Part shown: positions 54,437 through 64,000 of the stretch, piece by piece
How positions within the stretch are numbered: position 1 is the stretch's first letter
How the letters are laid out: every line of letters begins with the position of its first letter
Assembly: GCF_041146395.1 (NCBI RefSeq)
Contig: NC_090989.1
Span: 238,008,843-238,072,842 of the forward strand
Source of the DNA: Eulemur rufifrons
Lineage: Eukaryota > Chordata > Mammalia > Primates > Lemuridae
Direction: 5' to 3'
DNA length: 64,000 nucleotides
Notes under the pieces: model-generated
Told to the model about the DNA's origin: nothing
The model's database searches: none
What the model saw: only the letters and a program-made list of their open reading frames with translations
Made by a program: the position numbers and the translations under genes

Positions 54437-55880
54437 AAATAGGATTATATAGTCCTATCACATAAAATATAAAACATACCAATTAGAAAGGAACTTACAA
54501 ATTACCTCATTTGTTTTACAAATGAGAAAATGTAGGCTCTCAAATCTAGGTGGAACAGAAAGAGGCCTGCAGGGACACCTAGTCCCAGAGCTATTCTCAG
54601 TATTGAGGATGCAATGGTACAATTGCCTTCTAAGGAGAAGTCAGCCAGCTGCACAGAGATACGGACTGGATAAAACAACAGGTGCAGGATACCTGCAGAG
54701 AGTAGCTACTGCCATGTATTCCTTTCTCTTTAATTACCACATAGCATTGGCCTATTTTTTCTAGTTTGGGATTTTTTTAGGTGGGAGGAGGAAGTTGAAA
54801 TTATAGCTTTCATCTTTATAAGTCCCTCTTTTCTACTATTCCCAACACAACCATAATGAATGAAAATGGGACTATTAGGAAAAAGGAAAGTTAAGATACT
54901 TGTGCCTTGTCTGTGGGAAGGCCACCAGGTCACCTCAGATACCCGAGCAGATTCGTCTCAATATAATCTACTCAGCTCTTCCACTCATTGGCCAAATGGC
55001 TGGGGTATAGCCTTAGGCTGGTTGGGCACTTGGCTGTCAAACACTGAATATATGTTTCCCTTGAAGGAAACATCCCACCTGAGGGAAGGAGTATGAAAAA
55101 TAGCTCACCTCTTTTCCCTGAAACAAAGATAACTTAGCTGGTTAATACTTTCACAAGACATCAAAAAAAGCTTACCAGAGAAAGTTTCAACTATTAAAGT
55201 ACAACTATTAAAAAGTTAGCCTTGGCTAAAAAAAAAAGGTAGGGTCAAGGAAAAAAATCATGCATAACTTGCAGGGATTTGGTTATTTAAGTCATTAAAT
55301 ATATTTGAAAAGTTATTAGAGCACCCCAAAAGAGTTTGGAAAACTGACGAAAATTACTGGAATCAGGAAGACAAATATTTTATACATACTTGGTAACAAA
55401 GATTCTCCTAGTTTAAAAAAAAAGATACACTTTGGGGTAGAGGGACAAAGGTATTATAATTTACCATTTTCTACTCAAATGTTTTGAGAATTCTTAAAGA
55501 AATAATTCCATTAATCTTCTAAGATGTTGAAATAATATTTTCTAATTCAAAATCTGGAAATATTTTTGTATTTGTTATGATTTGAAAATGAATGCATGAT
55601 CATCGTTTTTCTCCTTTACATCTAGGCAACTAGGCAAATGTACTCCTAAAGAACCAAGTGATAACACCAGGCTACACTAGAGGAAAATAAAAAGGGGAAA
55701 ACGGCGTAAGAAAATTAATAGGTTACATTATTTTTACATAGATTTTAAAACATATATATAGGACTTCTCTGAAATATTTTGTATTCTACATATATATGTA
55801 AAAATTAAGATAAATTGCTAATAGATCCATTCACATACTTGACTCAGTATAAAAACAGTTATAATACACTGAATACTTAC
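54437..55880. other. Non-coding sequence with one MIR scrap
   Basis: A worn antisense MIR fragment is at about 54480-54560 ('gttttacaaatgagaaaatg'). Two TA-rich runs (55750-55800). No gene recognised. Confidence 0.45.
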
Positions 55881-55901
55881 CAGAAATATTGCTTTTATCC
55901 T
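55881..55901 (-). other. Candidate 21-nt micro-exon
   Basis: Read on the minus strand, a pyrimidine-rich acceptor 'ttttttttaatctttcag' is followed by 21 nt and then a near-consensus donor 'ctg|gtaagtatt'. A branch-point-like 'tttgaca' lies about 40 nt upstream. The length is a multiple of three, so inclusion would keep frame. Two frames are open: Arg-Ile-Lys-Ala-Ile-Phe-Leu, or Asp-Lys-Ser-Asn-Ile-Ser with split codons at both ends. It lies in the inferred first intron of the leftward gene from the CpG island. I do not recognise the peptide. Splice-site pairs also arise by chance in long introns, so this is a hypothesis. Confidence 0.35.
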
Positions 55902-58900
55902 CTGAAAGATTAAAAAAAAGGTAAGACTTTTCATTGCTGTCAAAAGTATTCAATTTTCTCCTCAAATGAAGTTTAGATGAAAACAATGTGACTGACAAGC
56001 TCCACACAGGCAAATCTTGGCAACCCTCAACTCTGTCTATCTCCTTGGCCTGTTAAGCAAAATTCCTTCACAAACTGTTGGTCTTTGCAATAACTCCTAC
56101 AAAGCTCATTACTGCCAGCGTCAGCCTATCCCCCATGTTGTGCATTTATCCCTGGGATGCATATCAACATGTGGCACATGTCCTTGACATGCACAGAAGA
56201 GCTGCACCCCAGGACAGCAGCATGCACGACAATAGTGTGGACTCTTACTTCTTTATGGTTGCTGGGATGTAACCGAGAAATCTAATAACTGTGACAGTGG
56301 GGCCTTTCGGTTTTTCCTTGCCTTTCCAGACAGTGAAGCTGCACAGACACTAATGAAAGGTTAAATGAATAGGAATGGTTGACAAGAGGTACAATAAAGA
56401 AGGAGCTTGGTAATCCACAGACACTGAGCAGAGATCCTTGGCTCAAGCAGAGAAAGGACAGCACATCGTCGAGTCACAATATTTAAAACAGCTTGCTATA
56501 CACAGAGGCTTTTGTGTCTGGGTACACGTCTGGCTTTGGACTAAAAAAAAAAAAAAAGATACTGAAAAGGAATTTCAGCATGGGGCACTTTGGCAAATGT
56601 AAGGTCATAATAAGAGAAAAATGTTTTGTGTGGGTTGTTACATCTTTGTACTAAACACAAAAAAGCAGGGACTATGAACTCATGAACCACAAGTTCCAAG
56701 ACAATACTGTACATTTTGACAACTATTAAATACTGTATCTAGAAGGCTGACCTGATGCAATTCCAACTGGTAAGATACACATGCAGTGAGTCATTTAGGA
56801 GTTCCACATTCTGCCTTCTCTGTGGAAGAATTCCTGATACTTATTAGAGTTTTATAGTCAAGTACTAGTCTTTAGTGAACATGATTTGGTACAAATACAA
56901 TCAAAACTCTCCAGCTACCTTCCACTCATTGCAAAACTTCCCAGCAGTTACTGTAAGGAAGCAGAATTTACCATGCCAGCAATTTATGATGTACAAGGCC
57001 AACTTTTTGTAATTTCAAGTGACTACAACTGTGAAATAGGCTCAACTAGAATTTGTAATTATTGAATTGATTTTTAGTGCCCTTCTCACTATACCTTATG
57101 GGAAGGTTGTATTCCTTAGGGAACTGAGTTTAAATCTTAATAGCAAAACAATTTAAATCACCAAGAAAAAAATACTCCAGAATGTCAAAGAGAAAATAGA
57201 GCAAACAGAACAAAATTGACACTGTTTTTGTACAGCTATTTTTAAAGGAAAAAAAGTTATGACTTTGCTATGGCAAAAACTTTAAAAATTATATATCTGT
57301 ACTATAGTTCTTATGCATATGCATGACTAACAATATAGATTCACAACAAATGGTAAAAGTATACTGAGAACATGTTTTAAAACAAGGGAGGCTCTTTGAA
57401 AAGCCAAATTAAATTATAGCTGAACTCTTGAGTGTACTGAGGGTTCTAACAAGCAACAAATAAAGACTTTTACTGGCTAGCGACATAATGAGAGCTACTG
57501 TGCAAGAGATTAAAAAAAGGACAAATTTGGGTAGTTTATCTCACTGGATTATATTATTTACTTAAATGGCAAATAAGTTTGTCCAAAGTAATGCTACTAA
57601 AAACTAGTATATAAATATTAAAGAGCAATTATGATCAATGACTCTTTAACATAAACATATCACAAATGTTAGTGGAAGACTGATAAACAAATATGAAATT
57701 TTATGACAAATATTGAATTTAACACCACTTACACTCTATTTCTTTAAATTTAACTTATTTATTGATCCCTAATATATCAGTTTTATAAACGGCTTACTAT
57801 TTATGCTTATAACATGAAGCATTTACTTCAAACAAATCTTCTCTCCAGAATATGGCAGTTATATGTACAACTACTTCAAAAAACTTCATTTATAAAAAGG
57901 AGGTTGTCCTGAGTGAACTAAAAAGAAGGTAGCCCACTCCTCAGTGATTTGGTAGGAAGTTACTTTTAACACAACTTTGAATCTTGGCCTCCTAAAATAA
58001 GAATAACTCCTTCAGTTGACAAAAACAACAAACAGTAGTTAGGCAAACCAAAACATTTAAAATACAGTATTTGGTTGCATTTTGCCTGATCTTCAAATCA
58101 CCTGAAAGGTAAAAGCCTAGAAAGCTTTGCTGACTCCTTGACTGTTCTTGTAGAAAGTTCTTTTGCTGCTGTCACGGCTTTAATAATATTAATAGTAATG
58201 ATAATAATAGCACCTCCAAGCCTAAATACTGGGCCAGTATTCATGACCTACTCTTTTTATGTTACATTCTGATTGCCAGAGTGCTTTTTTTTTTTAAAAC
58301 CTTAAGTATATCTAATAAAATCACGAGGCTCCCTCTAGCTCTTTAGAGAGGAGTTTACTAACCAATGATCCTATATAATTCCCATCCAACAGGAAAGATT
58401 TGAGAAGGCTGCCTCCCCTTCCACAAGAAATGTTGTTTTCAACTCTGTTTCTTGTAAGGATGTAGATGGTAAATGAGACCATCTGCTGAGAAATTCAGAA
58501 AGCATTGCTCCTTATATATTTATCAAGTTAAGACTATTAATTGCTTCCAACCCAAGCTTTATATACAAATTTCTATAGCAAAACTTTAACCTGTTTAAAC
58601 TATGCATACATTCCCAATTTAGATTTATCCATCTTGTCCAAAATTAATTTTAATCTCAAAAAACAAATAATGTGTGAACATCCGTAGAAATTCAAATTTA
58701 TGGTCTGGTGTGCAATTTAAAACCCTACATTTATATGCAGAATCTCAAAAATAAAGAAAAAACCCTTATTAACTGTGTATTTGTGGAGTTTATGTTAAAA
58801 AAAGATGCTGATGGTAATCTGTAGAAAACATTTTCATGTACTATAATATTTCTACACAACACTGGTATAACGACTTTTTTATTGTTTAATCTTTTTTACA

Positions 58901-59399
58901 ATTCAGTATTGGATATTTGGGGATTGTAGTTATTTAGAAGACTATAAATAACATAGTTGAAGTATGCCATCTTACAATAGCCATAAAAGCCACATAAGTT
59001 GACTGGCAAATCATTTCAAACAAATGAGTATAAAAAATGTTACACAGAGTTCCTCATACTCACTAAAGCCATCTTTCAAATACTTAAGGAATATTTAAAA
59101 TAGTGCTGAACCTTTACTCTAAAATTAAAAGTAAAGAAAACCACTAACTTCAAGTCATCACCTATTTTGGACTCCCTTAATATAAGAAATATTCCCAGGA
59201 ACAACAAAAAGAATAGCTCCATCTACCCCCCCCCCACCTCTTTTTGAGCCAGTGTCCAATTTCTTCTTTTCTGAACAGCTGTATTATCCAACTTAAGTTG
59301 CTCTGCTAATTTCAGTCCCACAAGGACTAACTTGGAAGGCAAAAAAATACAAGAAAAGATCAATTTGCTGGGAAAGATCAAATGAGAAAACTGTGGGGA
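55902..59399. other. Largely unique non-coding sequence
   Basis: About 3.5 kb with no interspersed repeat that I recognise. 56010-56470 has mixed composition higher in GC than neighbours and might be a conserved non-coding element. The rest is AT-rich. Confidence 0.4.
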
Positions 59400-59800
59400 C
59401 AGCACCAGGTCAGCGTGTGGAGAACTAAGCAGACCTGTTCTTCATTAACTGCGGCTCTCTGGGGGTGTCACACACTACCTGTCCGTGGGCTTTATTGAAC
59501 CGCCTAACCCGCCTCTCTGTTCCATTCTTCTGGGCCCAAGTGAATCATATCCTGCTGCTGACAAGTTAGCAGGGGACTGCGGCTGCAACATGAAAGTACT
59601 TTTCTTTCTTGTCTAAATCAGGCAGATTTTTGAAAAGACGACACAGCATTGACTCGTGACATGGCAAGATGAAACGAGAGGTCTGGGCCGGTCTTGGAGC
59701 TGTGCAGATAAAAGTAATCAAATGACACTCCTGGAATGCAAATTGGCATTCTTGACTGCAGCAATTGCACAACCATGAAACATCCCTGACAGCAAGCAAG
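59400..59800. promoter_or_regulatory. Candidate distal regulatory element
   Basis: A GC-balanced, repeat-free island about 2.4 kb from the inferred promoter. It includes the octamer ATGCAAAT (59736-59743), overlapping a TEAD-like GGAATG, inside the perfect inverted repeat GAATGC-AAATTG-GCATTC (59734-59751), and a C/EBP-like ATTGCACAAC (59764-59773). Motif matches alone are weak evidence. Confidence 0.35.
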
Positions 59801-61649
59801 ATTAGGACAAAATGTTATGTAAAGCACTGAACTCAAAAACTCTCACTTGAAAATTCAAACTGTAACACTTACATTTTAATATAGCAATAGTCAGCTCTGC
59901 TTTTGTCTGCTTCTTTTTGTAATCACATATCCCTATCTGACAGATATCTTACATCTCAGGTAAAAGAAAAAAATCAGGTATTAAGAATGTACTGCTGTTA
60001 TGAATATCTTCTTAATATTAATTTTACAATATCACATGGGGTTGATTCTTATTAAAAGTTTTCCATGCAAACACTACCCAACTTAATATTCTCCAAGGAA
60101 AATAAATATAGTTTCACAGATACTCCAAACAGAGTTCACATTCAGGCTCAGTATTACTTCCCTCAGGTGAAGATACTCCTGTACTTTGGTAAAGTGATTA
60201 GCAATCTAGATTTTAAATGCACTTCTCTCTGGGAACAGAAAGTCACTACCACTAAGAACTTCATTAAGACTGAACAGTTTAAAATGAAACAGCTACAAAT
60301 ACAATATAAAACACAGATACTCCCTAAAGGTTCACAAGGGATTTTTTTTTTTTTCTTGGTGATTCCAAAGGTAAAGGAAGTTCTATTAACTTGTACAAGG
60401 TCTCAGTACTTGGGTACATCTTCAGATCAGATGCACTAACTAACGGTGCCAGAAATAAATTCCCTCACTTAAAGCATGTATGCGTGTGCACAGTAACATC
60501 TAAAACCGCAGAATAAAACAGTGGAAGACAAATGGGCTTAGACACTGTCCAAAGTGATTAGTATATGGGAACAGATGTGTAGACAAATAGTTAATATTGA
60601 CTAGGGAGAAAGGGAAAAAAAAATACCTGCAACCGGCCTTTACAATGTTTTTCTGTAAAATGCCGTTAGAAGAAAAATTCTCAAGCTCTAAACAGATGTA
60701 TTTAATATTGTTTTGGTACCTCACTTAAACACAGGTTCCAACAATCGCAAGTGTCCACGAAGTGCATGAAAAATAATAAAACAGGCCACTTTCTGCCACT
60801 TTAATCCTGGGTACACAGGATTATTTTATGATGTCTTTTATACATCAGTTTTACAACAGCTTGACTCTAGGGTAAATGGAAACCATCATAAATCGCACGC
60901 TGCTTTCAAAACCACTTTAATTTCTGTCAGCGTTACTGTAACCACAGTCCTGGGCGCACACTTGTGTATGTGTGTATGCCTGCATTTGACAGTCGCATCT
61001 CCTACACTCCAGTTGTGACTTTGATCACTGAAACAAGAGATGTCACATTAGGGGGAAGGGAAGAGGAAAAAACGCCAACCGGCTATCACCCTTTTTTCTT
61101 ATATATATTCCATCTACATACGAAACGCAGTATATCACATTCCCAAGTGGAGGTAACAATAGCAACGCCGGGTGGAAGCAAACTGAAAGGAAGGGAGTGG
61201 TCAAGCCCCATTTCTAACAAATCACTTCCCCGAAAGCGGACAGTGCGGCTCATCACCAGGCGAACTAACTGCACGCTTCCTCGCTGCAGAGAAGCCGCTT
61301 CGCGTAGAGGGACTGTGCTGGAGTCTCGCTTCGCAAAGCCATCCCATTTCCCTCCACCACTTGCACTTGGGACTTTTTTTTTTTAAGCTTAGCCTCACCT
61401 CACAGGGGATACCACCTAGTTGGTTTTGTTTTTTACCTTTTTTTTATTCTTCTCCTTCCCCGGGCCCCAAATCCCACCCTCCAGTCAATGTGTTAAGTAA
61501 AATAAATCGGCTTCTTTAGAATTGCACTTCGAAAATAGGTATGTATCTATCTATCTAGGGTTGACTTTCCTGTCCTGCGTTCTGCACCTTCTTCATAAAA
61601 CGTGCAGGGGCATTTCCTACCACCTTCATTTACAAAGGGAAGGTTCTGA
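59801..61649. other. Promoter-proximal non-coding sequence
   Basis: AT-rich to about 60900, then increasing CpG toward the island. No exon clearly defined. A T run at about 60342-60354 and CTAT repeat at about 61547-61557 are present. Confidence 0.45.
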
Positions 61650-61915
61650 AGGTGAAGGGGAAGGGAGCGGAAGAGCCGATGTGCTGGGGCCGGGTGGCTG
61701 CGCCCTCTCCGCGGCGCCTCAGCGCGCCCAGGCACCCACGCCCAGCCGCCGTCCCTCACTCGCCGGCAAGTTGTAAAAGTTACGGTAGGTCCCAATCGCT
61801 TTCCTTTCCACTCCGAGCTCCTTCTAGCGCTCCATTCATCCCCCGCGTCCCTTCCACCTCATCCCCACAAGCCCGTCCCCAACTCCCTGGAGCCTCCCGC
61901 TCGCCAGCTGCTCAC

Positions 61916-62000
61916 CTTTGCTCGGAAGCCGTGAGAGGGGCTGAACTTGACTGAGTCCCCCTCACACACACACCCTCCCACCTGGAGCTCGCCTCGAAAA
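61916..62000 (-). other. Candidate alternative first exon
   Basis: On the minus strand 'ttccgagcaaag|gtgagcag' is a good donor; the exon would end at 61916. Its 5' end cannot be seen, so the upper limit is nominal. I see no ATG in the last bases, so it would be 5' untranslated. It lies downstream of the exon ending at 62220 and may be an alternative start. Confidence 0.4.
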
Positions 62001-62219
62001 CTTGGGGCCAAGTTTAGGGGCGGATATCGGGAGCACAGCAGGGGCCAGGTTGGACTGGAGTTTTCCTCTCCTGCCCGCCCTCCTCAGCGCCCCCCTCCAC
62101 CTCACGCCGCCGGACTGAAGGAAAACACAGTCCCCGGGCGGCCCCGGTGGCGCTTGGGCGCGGGAGTAATTTCTTACGAAGTCTAGAATAAAAAGGAAAG
62201 GAGGGTGGAAACTTCTTAC

Positions 62220-62500
62220 CATCTCGGCATGCTGGTTGTCAAGTGCAGCCCCCGCCTCTTGGTCTCCTCTTAGCGGCCGCGCCTGGACCAGCCCCTCGGC
62301 CGCCTCTCGCTCCTTCTGTCTCGGCCTTTCTTTCCCTCCCCCTCCGATTTCCTCCGGGCCGCCGCTCTCGCCGCCTCCGCCTCTCCCCGCCCGCCCGCGC
62401 GCGCCCTCGCCGCGGCCCCTCAGCGCTCAGGTGACTGATTTACACACGCGCCCAGGGTCGCGCTCGCTCCCCAAGTCCGAGCCTGCAGCGTTCCCCCGGC
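62220..62500 (-). other. Candidate first exon of the leftward gene
   Basis: On the minus strand the CpG-island sequence ends 'cagcatgccgagatg|gtaag', a good donor, with the last exon base at 62220. The 5' end is not defined by sequence; about 62500 is a guess within the island. Two ATGs lie at the end: one at 62230-62228 (Met-Pro-Arg...) and one formed by the last three bases (62222-62220). Translation could start here or the exon may be wholly untranslated. The upstream part is GGC/GAG-rich, as in many 5' UTRs. The gene is not identified. Confidence 0.5.
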
Positions 62501-62779
62501 TCCTCCTCGGGACAAAAAAAAAAGAACGGACTGTCCCAAGAGGGGGCTGCTGGCGGGAGGAGGGGGGAGGCCGGCGGGCGAGGTGACCTAGGGCGGCTTT
62601 GCAAGCCCCACAAGTTTTTCCCTTCTCTGCAAAATCGTCGTGACTACAATGTTGCTTCCCTTTTGCAAAATAAAAGTAGGTTAGTTTTGTTGTTGTTTGT
62701 CCTCAGATTTCTAGGGGTTTCGTGAGGGAGGATGTATATTTCTCCCTCCCCCCACCCTGTTACTTTTCTCTCGCTCTTT

Positions 62780-62823
62780 CTTTCTGGGGATGGAAAAACA
62801 ACTTTCTGGGGATGGAAAAACAA
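62780..62823. repeat. Perfect 22-bp tandem duplication
   Basis: The 22-nt unit beginning 'ctttctggggatgg' and ending 'aaaaacaa' occurs twice in direct contact (62780-62801 and 62802-62823) without a mismatch, inside the CpG island. Confidence 0.95.
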
Positions 62824-63540
62824 CTCTGGCGCCCCCCGGGGGGTGCAGCCGTGGAGGTGGAGGTGGCCGCTAGCTCCCAGCTGTCAAAAAAAGGGGGGCA
62901 TAGAGGAAAGGAGAGAGGAGGCTGCGAAACGCCGAGGAAAGGGCGCGAACTTTATTCTGACTGCAGCAAAGCGCGGCAGCTCTTTCCCTTTCGGGCAGTC
63001 GCCGGTCGCCGTCCCTTTTGACCAGTTCCTCCTCCCCGACCGCCGCCGCGCCCCCTCCTCCCCTTCCCATTCCCCTTCTCCTGCGTCCCCGTCGCGGCTG
63101 CCCCGGCTCCCTCGCCCCTCTCAGCCCAGGTCCTCCGCGCGCCGCTGAGGAGACGGCGAGGGAAGCTGAGGAAAACCCTGGGGACAGAAACTCAGGACGA
63201 GAACGTGCTGGGAGAAAAAGCCAAAAGTTGCGCTCAGCTGGGGAAAAAAAGTTTCTGGTGGCGGCGTGTTTTGTGCCGGCCCAGACGCCGGCTTGCGGCG
63301 AGGGCTTCCTTCCCCTTCCCCTGGTCTGGGCCGCGGGCCTCGGGCTGGAGAGGAAGGAGGCTGTCGCGCCCGCGGGGGGAAGACCAGTCACATCTGTGGG
63401 TGACACTCTGCCGACCCAAGTCGCCCTGCCCTGGAGACTCAGAAAGCCTGGCTGCAGTCTGAACGCGCACACGCCTGCAGATGAAGGACGTTTCTCAAAT
63501 GCAGGCAAAACATACTCCCCGGCCGCAAGAAAGGGCGGGG

Positions 63541-64000
63541 GGAGCTTAATCATCATCATCTTCCTAACGTACACTTTGTGCCAAAAACATCTCCGCATTG
63601 TGCAGATTTATCATAGCTAGAGCAAACTTTCTGCTTATCTGACATGGGAGGAAGGCATAGGTTTCAAGCATACTCCCTGAGCACTAAGAAATCAGAGACT
63701 CGGGGAAGACTTACTTGGCAGAACAACAGGTTTGGTTAGTGGTTCCTACTGAAAAGTGAAAATCATCCCTTCTTCCTTTCTTTCTTCTCCAAGAAGAGGG
63801 TTAGAGAGAGACTGCTTAATTGCATTCAGAGGTCAGAATTAAATTCCTTTGAAAATATGTAGCCATGAAATTAAGGAGTTTTATTTTCTTTGATTCACAG
63901 TCTGGTCTTAAGTTTAATATAAATATTCACAATAACCTTTAAAATTTTTTCGAGAGCCGCTGAGGAGAGACTAGGTCCCAAGTACTCACAGCTGTCTTGA
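63541..64000. other. Sequence distal to the CpG island, two donor-like sites
   Basis: Composition returns to AT-rich. On the minus strand 'tgccaa|gtaagtc' (exon would end at 63715, with an acceptor-like 'cacttttcag' ending at 63749) and 'acagct|gtgagtac' (exon end 63990) are donor-like. They might belong to further-upstream 5' exons of the leftward gene, but could be chance. Confidence 0.3.

Larger units (their letters stand above)
61650..63540. promoter_or_regulatory. CpG island promoter
   Basis: Nearly 2 kb of GC-rich sequence dense in CpG, with GC boxes, a 'gcggccgc' site near 62273, long C/T and G/A tracts and no TATA box, as in mammalian CpG-island promoters. Two minus-strand donors within it (after 62220 and after 61916) indicate leftward transcription. 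Long frames on both strands (200 codons plus, 242 minus near 62870-63620) are explained by scarcity of stops in GC-rich DNA and lack splice or protein-family support. Divergent transcription is possible. Confidence 0.85.

Noticed and set aside
62220..62500. Naming the gene at the CpG island, for example as a TSHZ family member from the Met-Pro-Arg start.
   Set aside because: The exon ends after ATGCCGAGATG, which does not match the known TSHZ start, and I recall no other gene with this end, so it is left unnamed.
62870..63620. Overlapping long open frames, 200 codons plus and 242 codons minus.
   Set aside because: They lie in the CpG island, where stops are rare; composition is Pro/Arg/Gly/Ala-rich on both strands at once and no domain or splice support is visible.

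Overview
This window is nuclear DNA of a primate, most probably a strepsirrhine and within them a lemur. The evidence is the interspersed repeats. There are many Alu elements, so it is a primate. Six of them carry an extra A/T-rich linker in the middle of the left arm ('gaaagaaatt...ggacaactaaaa...tatatag') together with right arms reading 'ggctgacgccacggcactc', a form I associate with lemur Alus. A short L1 3' end at 51885-52093 also has the strepsirrhine 3' UTR type. Older mammalian repeats (MIR, L2, Tigger-type DNA transposons, worn L1 pieces) fill out the rest.

Layout. From 1 to about 61600 the sequence is AT-rich, non-coding and repeat-scattered. It looks like one long intron or intergenic DNA: I found no exon of a gene that I recognise. 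Alus lie at 3483, 4175, 6525, 8935/9010, 9678, 10779, 11517, 18639, 20956, 24683, 35586, 39072, 40572, 44087, 47975, 50124 and 52375. The block 51820-54436 is a nested pile of four retroelements. Three Tigger/pogo-type transposons (17908, 18495, 27874) keep both ends and TA target duplications; a fourth worn one is at 43822.

From about 61650 to 63540 there is a strong CpG island with homopurine/homopyrimidine tracts, typical of a mammalian housekeeping or developmental promoter. Two good minus-strand splice donors lie in it, after 62220 and after 61916. I therefore infer a gene transcribed leftwards (minus strand) from this island, with at least two alternative first exons and a first intron that may run through the rest of the window. 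I could not name the gene. The only convincing internal exon candidate is a 21-nt micro-exon at 55881-55901 (minus), which has near-ideal acceptor and donor sites.

Other points of interest are an orphan GC-rich, CpG-rich block at 26440-26665; a candidate enhancer at 59400-59800 with an octamer inside a perfect inverted repeat; a perfect 22-bp tandem duplication in the CpG island; and several instructive retroelement insertions with readable target-site duplications. No rRNA, tRNA, CRISPR array or intact protein-coding gene was seen. Repeat family names come from memory of consensus features, not from a database search.
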